The translations under genes were made by a program, and so were the position numbers. From positions 7,688,001 to 7,752,000 of the forward strand of contig BSYQ01000003.1 in the NCBI GenBank assembly GCA_030272585.1: a stretch of 64,000 nt of DNA, read 5' to 3'. The notes below the pieces were generated by a model that saw only the letters and a list, made by a program, of their open reading frames with translations, ran no database searches and had not been told where the DNA came from. Positions 14,535 to 25,606 of this stretch are shown piece by piece. The DNA comes from Bryopsis sp. KO-2023. Taxonomy: Eukaryota; Chlorophyta; Ulvophyceae; Bryopsidales; Bryopsidaceae. Positions within the stretch are counted from its first letter, which is position 1; each line of letters begins with the position of its first letter.

Positions 14535-15101
14535 ATGCGACAGCCAGAAGCCCCTGCTAACGAATCAGCAGGGGCGCCCGCGGCCGGGGGACATCCCGCA
14601 GCGCGAGTGTTTCATCTGTTGTTCAAGGGAACTGCCGCGTTATTCTACATACTCGGAGGGTTGCTCCCTTGGAAAAAGAGCTTTACGATCCAGTTCACGA
14701 TTCTGCTATTGCTCTTGGTGTTGGATTTCTGGACGGTGAAAAACGTCACCGGGCGGTTGCTGGTGGGATTGAGATGGTGGAACGACGTCTCGGAAAATGG
14801 CGAGGGCTGGCGCTTTGAGGCCTTAGGGGAGGGCCAGAGAGCGGTGAACTCCATCGATAAATGGTGGTTTTGGGTCGGTCTGGCAGCGAATGTAGCCATT
14901 TGGCTTTTGTTCGGCTTTTTCACCTTGCTTCGATGGGATTGGCTACTGGTGTGCGTTCTCGCGCTGGTGTTGGGGGTCGCCAACCTATATGGGTACTTCA
15001 AATGCTCGCGGGAGGCCAAGAAAATGCTATCCGACTATGCCCAAAACGCAACTAGGAGTGCTTTAAATAGCACGCTTCAAGCGGCAATCAACAGGGTGTG
15101 A
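14535..15101 (+). CDS. TVP23: TVP23/FAM18 Golgi membrane protein
   Basis: A single exon of 188 aa from ATG 14535. The family core is unmistakable: LDFWTVKNVTGRLLVGLRWW, then NDVSENGEGWRFEALGEG, SIDKWWFWVGL and NLYGYFKCSREAKKML. Four hydrophobic stretches match the usual four TM helices. Length is normal (about 180-200 aa). TVP23 works in late Golgi/trans-Golgi traffic with YIP-family proteins. It lacks introns, unlike most neighbours, but the protein is standard. The N-terminal about 20 residues are Ala/Gly/Pro-rich and poorly conserved. Confidence 0.95.
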   Translation: MRQPEAPANESAGAPAAGGHPAARVFHLLFKGTAALFYILGGLLPWKKSFTIQFTILLLLLVLDFWTVKNVTGRLLVGLRWWNDVSENGEGWRFEALGEGQRAVNSIDKWWFWVGLAANVAIWLLFGFFTLLRWDWLLVCVLALVLGVANLYGYFKCSREAKKMLSDYAQNATRSALNSTLQAAINRV

Positions 15102-17484
15102 AGGAGAAGATGGCTCCCACATAAACCTTTGAAATGATTCCAGCACCTAAGGTGTCAGAAGGGGGTTACACAGGGAAAACTGTTCTGGGAACGGTAGGCC
15201 CTTTTTAGTTTTTACGGAAGTGGGTTAGCTTTGGAAGTTGGTGTGGATGAGGGGGGGGGGCATTGGACTAAATCGGAATGTGGCTTTTGATCTTTTCGAA
15301 CCCGATGGCTGGCCCCAATTCCTGATGGAATTTTGGTGAATTCGTGGATGATGGAAATTCCCATGCACTCTTGAAGCTTAGAAATCGTTTCTGGAGAGGG
15401 AATGAAGTGAAAAGACGTCAGGGAGTGATGTCTGGAATGTGAAAAACAAAATAATAATGTTCTATTTGTTCTGACTTAGACATCAGATGTTCCAGGGGGG
15501 GGGGGGTGCCTCTTCGAAATCATCCACTGAAGGATTTGTCGTGGTGTTGGGGGGTGGATCGAACAGCTTCTTATTTGACTGTACTATTTGTCAAGAAATA
15601 TTGCTATCGAAACACCAAAGTGAAACACGTGTCAAAATCCTCTTGGGTGTATTTATTCGCTACGCTTGTGTTTTCTGGAGGGGCCTATCCATGAAGTTGA
15701 ACCAGGTCAGACAAGTATCCAGAAAATTAATCACATTGCTATGAAATTCCATGTCAAGACGAGTTGTAATTGCTAAAACAAGAGGGGTAAAGAAGGCCAA
15801 TGAAAATGAATAGTGGCAAAGTTGAGAAATTGAATCAGCCGAGTGTGGATGGTGGAATCCAGCATTTTGGACTTTCGAGTTTTTCCCTTCTCATGTTACT
15901 GAAAATTTTCCCTCAAGGCAAAATGAAACGTATTGTGATGATGCTAGCAAAACAAGACAGGATGGAAGATGCCGCCCAATGATGGTGCCAGGTAGGGGGA
16001 GAGGGATTAGGTCAGTTGATTGATGAATGGGAGAAGGGGGAAGTATAATAGGAATAACAGAAGCCCGGGGGCTTCTGTCGTGAATCAGTAAAGTTCCCAA
16101 AAACAACGAAGAGAAGAAAAAGGCAATTCTGGTGGTGGTGTCCTGACCAGTGGGAAGAAAAATTGAGTAGAAAATTACATTCTGTTTTCGGAGAATTGTC
16201 CAACAGAAAGAAAGAAAGGAGTAGTACATGTGTGCATTTGACCAGGTTTTTTGGGGTTTTTTAAGTGAACACCAACTATCAGTCAGTACTGACATGTTCC
16301 TTTTGTTGGTTGTCAGATTTTGGCAGTGCTTGTTCTCTGCAGCAGCCAAGTCCAGAATTGCAGATTGCTTGCCCTCTGCTACGTCTCAAGTAGATGCACA
16401 CTTTTCAGGGTGGCAATTGGGCGCACGTTTTTTAACTACAGCATTCACATCCTGGGAAGATGGTCTTTGCCGATAGACTAAATTCCTACAGCCAAGGATG
16501 CATTTGAGGGAAAGTAACGCCCCCCAAACCACTGCCCATCAGAAACCCAACCATTTTCTGAATAGGAAGGAAAGCAATACATCATCCCATTCCATCAGAG
16601 TCTTGGAGCTGTTCAAAGGGGGGGGGGGGGGGGGGGGATTGGAAGAACACAAAACTGCACTGGCTTTTTAATTTTTTGGGCCACTTCAACAAGACATGTA
16701 AGTGATGCAAGGAGAATGGGGTTCTTTTGCTTGGCCGTTGATGATTATGATTTCCTACTAGGAAATTCCTAGAGCCACGGCAACAGGAGTTTCTGCGACC
16801 CTGTTAAGATTTTAGCACACTGTGGAATGACAACTCAGAGAGGCTCAGTTCAGATAAATCAAGATCACATGCCACCATCCACAAGATCCCCCCAACTGTC
16901 TCATCAAATATCTGCCCAATTCACTTCCCATGCAAAGTTGTTCTCCTCAGAAACTTTAAGAATAAGGGTTATTTTGTCCAGTGCCGGCTGATTGCAGTAC
17001 CTTCCCAATCATGTCAATTCCAACACACCATGAAGAACCCCCCCCTCAGGCCTCTCATCAGCTAGTCAAATCATGATCATGGTTATGAACTATTAAACAC
17101 AAAAAAAAACCCACAATACAGACAATCCTGCCGTCCGTCACAATCTTTCTCCTATCGGGGAAAAAATAAGAAAGGAAAGGATTTGTGGGAATATTGAAAG
17201 CAACGGGACTTCACAGTTTGGAGTGCTGTTCTTCTTAATGTTATTTTTTTCTTATAATATGCCACCCAATGTATATAGACGTATATATGAAAACTCTTCA
17301 ACTGGAGAAAAAACCAACTTTTTAACCTGCTTATGCAATTTTCTCTTCCTAGTTGATGAAAAAAAACCCAGCGCGTACCTAATTCTTTTCCAAAGCAACC
17401 CAGCCCCCCCGCACCCCCCCCCCCCATTTTTTCCCATCAAAAGAAAAAGAGTGTTTCCTTTTTTTTATCAATTGCTAGCTCTAT
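15102..17484. other. Gene-poor region with several G homopolymers
   Basis: No convincing coding frame over about 2.4 kb. It contains runs of 10 G (15251-15260), 12 G (15495-15506) and 20 G (16618-16637), and a C-rich tract at about 17404-17425. It includes the 3' UTRs of TVP23 and of the ABCG gene. Confidence 0.5.
16618..16637 (+). repeat. 20-base poly-G tract
   Basis: Uninterrupted G run in intergenic DNA, the longest homopolymer in the window. Possibly length-polymorphic or capable of quadruplex formation; its exact length may be affected by sequencing error. Confidence 0.9.
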
Positions 17485-20400
17485 CTATCTCTTGTCCTTT
17501 TTCGCCAAAAAGACCAGTCCCAAAAAGGTCAAAATATGGAGAATGAGGAGATAAGAAAGGAGAATGGCGACAGTCCCTCCATAAGGTATCCAAGCATTGA
17601 AGTAATCCAGGATAGCATTCCCAGCAAACACACAGTCCTCGCCCGGGTTTTCCAGGAAAGACGATGCCAGACTGATGGCAGTTCCGCTTTCTGGGAAAGC
17701 CTTCAATAATGTTGCCTGCACCTCCTCTTGGGGAACATTACCAAGGCCTGGAAATTACACAGGAGATAATGAGAACATTATTTCACCATAGCTCCTACCA
17801 GCCAACATGAATGCACCAAGACACCAATAGCAAATCTGTTTTGTTGTCAACAGAACTTGGGAAAAGAACACCACGGTCTTTGGTTTTCAATGAATTGCAA
17901 ATTTTGTTCCACTGTGAGAATCGTGTATGTAAAAAAAAAATGCCATTACCATCAGCGCAGGTGTAGTTCTGGTTGTCAAATTCTAGCCTAATAGCTCCAT
18001 TGAAAGTGTATCCCATGGCGGAAAACCATTGCAGCCACGAAATCCAGTCCAGCGCAATCTGCTTGAATGGAATGAAAAAGTTGGAGACGATGATGTTCAC
18101 TGCCGTGAAACTGATGGCCACCATGAATGCCGTATCCTGGTTGTGAGTAATCACAGCTGCGAAATGCAAAACCTGCAGAAAACAGTGCCCCAATTAACCT
18201 CCTCCAGCTTCTGGATTTGAAAATACTTTTGATGTATGCTTAAAATCAAACACAAACCTACTGATCACAGGTTCAATTCCTACCAAAACTATGATCAATT
18301 CAAATCAATTAGCAATCATACAATTCTCCGTATGCCTTGAATGACAGAAAATGAAACATCGAATGGGGAAAGAGAGTGTTTTTTTTTCAGAAACATCTTT
18401 TGAGCATTCGACCCCACATGGGTAGTTTTTGTGCAGGTGGAATTAAGCCTACCTGGAGGGCAATCAGAGATTCGATGACAGCCAACAGCACATGCTTAAA
18501 TATAATTTCTGGATCGTCATTCAGCCCAGCCATGCCATACACAATCAAAGCAAATACTGCTGCATTGAGAATGCCGAACGGGAGATTCGAAATGAAGTTG
18601 GCCATGTAATACGCAGAAGTTCCATAAATCTTGGCCGTCACATCGGCCGAATAAAACTGCCGATCCGATGTGAACAGCGACATGGACACGTATGGAATGA
18701 ACATGAAGAAAGACGTCGAATTGAAAATGATGTTCAGTTTGGTTTGGACCGAGCTGATGCCTTCAGGGAGGTTGTAGAACACGATTCCGATGAAAGCTCC
18801 AACGTAAGTGAATGTCAGCATTCGGCCAGCCACATCCGCTGGATTCCTGGTGACGTTCAGGTACGATCTCCAGGTCAAAGTGGTGAATTGAGTGAGCCAT
18901 GAGGCGCTGTATCCTTGATTGAAAATGGGTTGCTTCCTGCTCTTCAGCCTCTTGAGGTCTTTGCCACCAGCTTTGTTCCCGAGGTCACCCATGTCAGCCA
19001 TAGCACTGGAAGATGCCCCTCCATGAGATGTGGGAAGCTCAACGACATAATGTGTGGTGGTTTTACGGACAACAGCAGGGGCCTCTTCCTCTTCCTCCTC
19101 TTCCTCACTCACATCAAATGCACCTGACAGCCAAGAATTTGGTCCAAATTTGAGACGATGAAAAATCTCCACACAGAAAAACAACAGAGGCACAACACCC
19201 TATGACATTCAACGAGGGATCACATTGTAATATTGTGCCCAACAAATCGATTCGATTGATTCTTAAAAAGTCAACGAAAGTACCTCCTTCCCCAAGCTCA
19301 GCATCCCCTCTGTTCGACTTCTTGAGCATTTTGTATTCGGTAAAAAACTTTTCGGAGGCATCCAACAGCTCAGACTCATTGCGCATGGTTCTTCCGTAGA
19401 ATTCATCGGGCTTGGAAAACCCAATGGAGACCAAATCAATCACCCAGTCCGAAATCACTCCATGGAGTTCTGGTCTGTAATCGTAGTCAAGCTTGTTCTT
19501 GAACCAAGGCACCACACCACTGGTGGCTCCAGAGTACATCATCCTTCCCTTGGAAAGAATCACAACCTGAACAAGAAAAGAGGGAAAAAATACCTTCATT
19601 TAACCTGATCATAAAACAGCCCATCAAAAAGCCCCCCTAAGTCAATGAGGATGATTGGCGCTCCACAGGTTGACCTGTGGCCCGCTGAATGACTTGAAAA
19701 GAGGTGTGTGTACCTTGTCAAACATGTTCCAGATGCTCATTCGCGGCTGATGGATCGAGGCGATCACTGTGTGGGATTTGAACTCTGCCAACGATTTCAT
19801 GTACTGCATGACATTGAGAGCGGCAAAACTGTCCAAGCCTGATGTCGGCTCGTCCAAGAATATGATGGATGGAGCTGAAACCACCCCAGCGGCTATACTC
19901 AATCGACGTCGCTCTCCACCAGACAATCCACGCAAGTGAATTCCACCCGGCAACAAACCACCAACCTGATGCAGCATCAAATGTCAGACATCAAAACACC
20001 TAATTGAACTGTTTTTTTTGGATCAAAGTTGTGATGAGAACTTGAGCCACTCTACTTCACGTAAAAATAAGAAGGTGAAATTATTTCTCATTCAAAGTAT
20101 TAATAATGTATTAATAATAAAAATCACATCACATACACATGTATATATATAGTTATTTCAGAAGACATGGAATAAGCAAATACCAATTTTCAGAGATTTA
20201 CCCACCATGGTATTCTTGGCCCCCTTGAGTCCGACCATGTACAACACTTCGTTCACTCGCTGCTTCCTTTTCTTAGCCGAAGTCCCCCGAGGCAACACCA
20301 GACGTGCATAGAAGTCCAAGGTTTCGAGCGTAGTCATGGTTGGAATGAAATTGTCTTCTTGCGGGACATAAGATGACATCCTCAAAAAGTTCCCCTGCCT

Positions 20401-21579
20401 TCCATGACCGTTCATCAAAACCTCCCCGGACAAATGGCCCACGTTTTTCCGCATGGTCAAAATATCCAACAGAGTGGACTTTCCAGCTCCAGATGGACCC
20501 ATCAACGCCATCATCTCAGTTGGTCGAACCACACCATACACACCTAGTTCACATATATACAAATAATTTAAAAATTTGTATCAAACACAGTAAATCAGAA
20601 AACAGGATTTTGTTTGAGAAAAACGGACCAGAGAAATATTGGACACCCCAACTCTTCAGAATGGTCCTTCGAAAAAATTGCCAATTTTCAAAAAACAAAA
20701 CACCAATGACCAATTTCCATATCCCCTCATTTTACCTTCAAGCACCGTTTTCTCAGTAGAACCAGTCTTGTAGGTGCATCCGATGTTCTTCCACTCCAGC
20801 TCGACTGGTGGAATAACAAGGGTGTCTACCCTAGTGACTCTACGTTTGATGGTTTGGGGGTGATCTTCTGGACCAAGATCCAGATCATTGAAAGCGGACC
20901 CTTGCTGGGAATCCTTGGAACCATCCATCGAAAACCCCACTGATTTTTGGGTGGCCCCAAGTCCAGCTGCTTTCGGGGGGTTCATAGGGGGGTCAGCCGA
21001 TACAGAACCATCAACTTTGTTCGCAGTCTTAAAGTTCTTCGTAACTGTGTGCCAATACGTTCCATATTCAGCTGATTATGTAAACAAAAACTACCCAGGA
21101 ATTTTTCCCCGGAAAAAAAAAATTGGCTGAGACCCTCAACCAAATCAAAATGTGAAGAACAGAGAGTGGTGCATAATGGTAATCATGATAATGACTGTTC
21201 GATTTTGTTGGCAGGTTGGATGGATTCTTTGAAAAAGTTTTTTACCCCTCCTGCTTCCTATCCTGATGGAAAGAAAAACACGGCCCAGATATGCGCTAAA
21301 AATTGATCCAAACATCTTAATGGACTGGAATTTTTGCTTACTCTCTTGAATTTCCATTTCAGTGTTGCGTCGTGTGACTGGAGGCTTTTTCTTGGTGCTG
21401 TCATCCTCCCCAGTTTTATCCTTTCCCTTTTCGTCTTTATCCTTATTTTTTGAGAACAAACCCTTCACTGAGTCTTTCAAATCTGGGGTGACCGTAAACA
21501 CCATGCTGAAAATCCAGAAGAAGGCAAACACGTTGCCAAAAATCAAGGCGGGGATCCATGCCCCCGGGATCGTCGCCAT
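17485..21579 (-). CDS. ABCG-family half-size ABC transporter with extra N-terminal membrane helix
   Basis: Join (minus) 21342-21579, 20736-21014, 20206-20543, 19714-19965, 19284-19566, 18453-19123, 17950-18172, 17485-17747; all phases agree; 848 aa. Order is NBD then membrane domain, as in ABCG: Walker A GPSGAGKST, Q-loop YVPQEDNFIPTMTTLETL, signature LSGGERRRLSIA, Walker B IIFLDEPTSGLDS, H-loop ASIHQPR. The membrane domain of about six helices follows (TLTWRSYLNVTRNPADV, VGAFIGIVFYNLPEG, and the C-terminal LLSYLLILHILTFLGLVFLA). Unusual is an extra hydrophobic helix at residues 7-27 (PALIFGNVFAFFWIFSMVF) followed by a Lys/Asp/Glu-rich linker before the NBD. A run of eight Glu plus a 50-residue insert sits between NBD and TMD. 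Substrate unknown; many ABCG proteins move lipids or sterols. Confidence 0.92.
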
Positions 21580-22880
21580 CTCGAACCACAATCACCGCTC
21601 GATCCCAACGAAAGCTACCAAAACCTAAATCAAGACAATCGAAACAACTTGGCCCAGGAGAAAGAATAAAAGTCCGATCGCGAGACATATGATGGGGATT
21701 GCTCTCCATCGCCAGGGGGCGACCCGCATATTTCTCTGGAAAAATAACGTCTTTCGGACCGCGGCAGGACTTTCAGATCAGAATTCAGATTCACACACGC
21801 AGGGTCACCAATTCGGATTCGCTAACTTTTTTTTTTTTCTCCGCCGCCTTCCGGTCACCCAATCGATTCGCATGGATCAAACGATGTGAAATCCTCTGCA
21901 GCAGACACAGGATTTGAATTTACCTGGTCCCGCCTCAGTATTTCTTTCCACTCCGCTACGAAATATTGCGCTCCAGAAATTTATTTACACGAAGAGATTC
22001 ACACTGTTCAGGGCCACAGTGTTGGAAAGCTCCTGTTCACCCCCCAACTCAACCTGTATCCAGAAAAAGGGTGGTGGTGTTGTATGATGGGCAGCTCGCT
22101 GTGATCATTACAAGCTGCGGCGATTGGACGGCTCGACAGGACAAAAACAAATTGCTATGTGACCTTTTCTCGGACAAAGCGAGAACCATTGTACATTAAT
22201 CCTTGCGCAGGCTTTCCCCCCATCCTAGGTTGCTGTTTCTTGGACACACAATACACCAGGAAAACAGTTCAAGGGGAGATTATACTTCCCGCAGCCAGCA
22301 GGGAATAAATCCTGTTGTTTTTCCTCCAAGTATGACGGGCAACTCTTGATTCAGTACTTGGTACAATTATTACAATCATCCACAGGTCTCCACTTGTCAA
22401 AACACCCTGTGTCCATGATAATAGTCCCCACTAATTCCAACACTTCCACCTTCCACCTTCTGTACATAACAAATTAATAACTTAATTTTGGGAAACTTTT
22501 CCCTTCTTCCCACAGCTAGACTGCCAAATAGGCATTCCGGATATCTCCCCACACATAAATTATGGAATCGATTAATTGATTGACTCTTTAAAAAAGTGCA
22601 TGGTGCAAACAAGTCTATGACCCATGCTGAAAAATTGAAACAGTAAATTAACTCGACTTCAACTTATGATACTTGCTAAAAAGCAATGCTTGCATGGAAA
22701 TTTTGCGTCCGTATAACGATTGATCTGGATATCTAGATAGAGTCCCATACAGATGTCTATATGGAAGAATCTCCACCCTAGAGCCAATTCCATACCCATC
22801 GGAATAGGATTTTAATATAGTTATGCACAATTTCAACGTGCCTGGTGGCTTATTGGTGTTCGTTATTGACCACCAAAAAT
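21580..22880. other. Promoter side of the ABCG gene and 3' side of the small secreted-protein gene
   Basis: About 1.3 kb with no supported coding frame. AT-rich from 22.3 kb onward. Confidence 0.5.
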
Positions 22881-23477
22881 TCAGCACCAGAAAGCCTTCT
22901 TCTTGCAGTACTTTTTTGGCCTGCAGTCTGCACATCGCCGAGCCACTACTGGTGTGCCTCCTGACAAGTACTTCTGGGGACCTCCAATCCGAATAGGAAC
23001 GAAATCACCCCCAGCCAAACGCCTACCCTTCCTCTCCTGCACCTCTTTCCCCTGGTCATTGAGAACCCATTTCTCGGCACTTCCAACAGCACCAACTTCC
23101 TTATTCACATCTGGATATTTCACTTCAAACTGGTCTAATTGACTGTCTCTCAAGACGTCCAGGGTAATCACCCTAGGTTGGGGTAGATCAAATCCTACCC
23201 CACCACTTGTGTCCTGCCAAGGAGAAAACTGAATTCCAGCGGAAGCCAGACGTCCTTCTGTAACTCCTTCAAAAACGCACAGTGAACACTCTGATTCGTA
23301 TCTGCAACATCTGTACACAGATGGCGGCGGAAGGCCAGATTTTAACCAATCCATTCAGCTTCAGGTTTTGCCCTACGTGAATCCTCTTATGATTTTAAGC
23401 AACCCACCGCTTTCTTCCGGGTGGCAGGTCGCCATGGAGAATGCCACCGCCAACGCTAACGCTGTCCAGACATGCAT
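22881..23477 (-). CDS. Small secreted cysteine-containing protein, family not recognised
   Basis: Proposed join (minus) 23377-23477 and 22881-23310, with a 66-nt GT-AG intron of matching phase; 176 aa. The first exon gives a clean signal peptide (MHVWTALALAVAFSMATC). Without the splice, exon 2 could start at an ATG at 23354, but a stop lies directly before it, so the spliced form is preferred. The mature part begins CCRYESECSLCVFEG, has a charged middle, and ends CADCRPKKYCKKKAFWC. Cysteine clusters therefore sit at both ends, fitting a disulfide-bonded extracellular or wall protein. No family recognised. Two overlapping palindromes lie about 265-290 bp upstream of its start. Confidence 0.6.
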
Positions 23478-23740
23478 CTTCAATTTGAAACAGAACATGT
23501 TCGATCAGCGGAACTGATATCCCAGCGTGGGTCTGCAGGACCTGCTCTCCTCTTTACTCGTCCCCAGAGCGATCAGCGAGGAGGACGCCGTTTAAGAGCA
23601 ATCCCCCAGTGGCCTAACGCTGTACTTTCAGCTGAGGTCATGTCAAGAGCTTGGAGACACCCATCACGATCCTTCAGAAGACTGCAGAGTTGATCGATTG
23701 AGGTACAACGAAGTGATACTCGACGGGGGGGAAGCTTTGT

Positions 23741-23766
23741 GTTACGAGCTCGTAACTCTCGAGAGT
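23741..23766. repeat. Two overlapping perfect palindromes
   Basis: GTTACGAGCTCGTAAC (16 bp, 23741-23756) overlaps ACTCTCGAGAGT (12 bp, 23755-23766) by two bases. Both are exactly self-complementary. They lie upstream of the minus-strand secreted-protein gene, where dyad sites can bind dimeric regulators; that role is inference. Confidence 0.8.
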
Positions 23767-24261
23767 GCTGGTTCATCATATGGCAGAGGCCTGATGTGCC
23801 CTTTTTGATGGTTTGGAGGCTGAGCAAAGACGGCCCACAATTGTGACTTACAATCCATACGTGCATGTTTTTAGAATCCGACAAATTTCAAGTTTATTCG
23901 CTCCAAATCGATGGGATGCATGTTTGTTTGTTATTTTGGAGATTATTATCTCTTTAAAATACACATGTTTTGTTTCTGTCAGGTCTGGACCTATGGAATC
24001 TTTGGAATGTTTTCACACTTGAGTAGGTCACTATAGCTGTACACCTGGACCGACCTATAGCTGTCTGAAGACCTTGAGTAAAGTATCGATGGCTGGTGCC
24101 TGTGATGGGGCTCCAATGCAACGGCTAGCATTGTACAGCAGAAGGAATGAATGATTTGCAACTGATCTTTATGGCAAAGAAAAACATATCTCAGCAAAGA
24201 AGGGTACAGAAACTGATCAAGAAACTTTGAAAATGAATCAGATTTCAAAATATGAGACAAG

Positions 24262-24900
24262 ATGAGAGAATCAAAAAGGGGTAAGATTTTCTGCGGGTTG
24301 AATCTGATCCAGCGTATGCTTGGAGGGTTTCTGAGCTGGCCATGTCTTCAAACAAATTGGACGACTTTCACAGCTGGCATGCATTCAACCAATGGCTCAG
24401 ACATTGAGTTTTTGACTGGAGTGGATTCTCCAGCCAAGATCCCTCTTGTCAGTCTTGGAATCCAGTCCATGTTGGATATTGGGTGGATTTGGGTGGGTTG
24501 CAGCAAGCTCATTGGGTGGATTTGGGTGGGTTGCAGCAAGCTCAAAATGCATCGGATTTTTTTTGCCAACTTTCCTCAGGTAAGCAGCACAGTCTTTTTA
24601 GTCTGTCTTGGAAAAGTAGGGCTGAAAAAATGGCATGGTGAAATGGCTGGATTTTCTTACATAGATAGATCTCAACATTTCTGGTCTTTCCTCAGCCAAG
24701 AGGAATGGTTCATCTTCAATTCCAATTCATATATATTCCACTTCATGAGCAAAAAGTGCATGTCAAGTGCACATTATTTTCCGAAACTTAATTACACAGC
24801 AGCCTCACAAACTGCACTATCGTCAATACGCATATTTGTCCAGATCACAAGCCTAACCGCCCGAAACTCCAGAACCAACGAAGTACATTCAGCATCTTGA
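24262..24900 (+). CDS. Doubtful hypothetical open frame, 212 codons
   Basis: Begins with ATG and stays open for 212 codons in AT-rich DNA, longer than most chance frames nearby. It contains a duplicated 11-residue block (IGWIWVGCSKL twice) encoded by the 33-bp tandem repeat. No family, signal peptide or splice partner is seen, and composition is unlike the confirmed genes (rich in Ser, Phe, Trp). It may be noise; the opposite strand is also open for 73 codons here. Confidence 0.2.
   Translation: MRESKRGKIFCGLNLIQRMLGGFLSWPCLQTNWTTFTAGMHSTNGSDIEFLTGVDSPAKIPLVSLGIQSMLDIGWIWVGCSKLIGWIWVGCSKLKMHRIFFANFPQVSSTVFLVCLGKVGLKKWHGEMAGFSYIDRSQHFWSFLSQEEWFIFNSNSYIFHFMSKKCMSSAHYFPKLNYTAASQTALSSIRIFVQITSLTARNSRTNEVHSAS
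24478..24543. repeat. 33-bp tandem direct repeat, two copies
   Basis: The unit beginning ATTGGGTGGATTTGGG and ending GCAAGCTC occurs at 24478-24510 and again immediately at 24511-24543 with no mismatch. Being a multiple of three, it does not break the surrounding frame. Identity suggests a recent duplication. Confidence 0.9.
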
Positions 24901-25606
24901 CCCTATATCCCAGGATTAGACGACAAATGTCACAACCGCAAAACCGCCGAATCAACCCTAACCCAACCCAAAACAGCACAGTCACTGAGCCTTAAAAACA
25001 CCAAAAAAAACACAACAACAAGAGTCACACAAGTTATATATAGAATTCTAACCCTCCCCGAAAGAAAAATCACATCAGGAAATCTCAAAGCCCCATGAAG
25101 ATAAACAGGGCAGAACTAAGTTGCCAATCCAGTTGGCTAAATACTCGTAGGATTAAATCAACGATAGAGGATCAACCAAAAAAAAAAGAAAAGAAAAGAC
25201 GAGCTTAATAATATCCCACAATAATTCTTGAGTGAATTCGCTTGATGTATTCACAGCAACCAGAAGTGGATCAAGAAGGACAAGCATTATATATATCAAA
25301 TCACAACTGTTGCACCAAGAATTCCCCTTATTAGGTGAGGCCAAGTGATAAAAGATGCTGCTGACAATTCAGCATAAGTTTTTTTTTTTCACGTTTATTA
25401 AACAAGACCACGACGACATTCACTCCCAAAATATTGCTGAGCTAAAATCCAAACAATCGCCTTCGCCCTGAATCACACATCATGCAACAAATGTCAGACC
25501 ACATGAGATGACACCCCCACATGCCAGAAAAAAACAACCCGAAAGCCCTTTTTCTGTAAAGAAAATTTAAGAATTGCAGACATCTTTCTTTAAAAAAAGT
25601 TCACAA

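Larger units (their letters stand above)
23478..25606. other. Gene-poor region with palindromes and a tandem repeat
   Basis: About 2.1 kb with promoter sequence for the secreted-protein gene at the left. The rest is AT-rich with A/T homopolymers. The only long frame is the weak candidate at 24262-24900, listed separately. Confidence 0.5.

Noticed and set aside
18265..18290. GGTTCAATTCC resembling a tRNA B box in an ABCG intron
   Set aside because: No matching A box, anticodon arm or 7-bp acceptor stem upstream.
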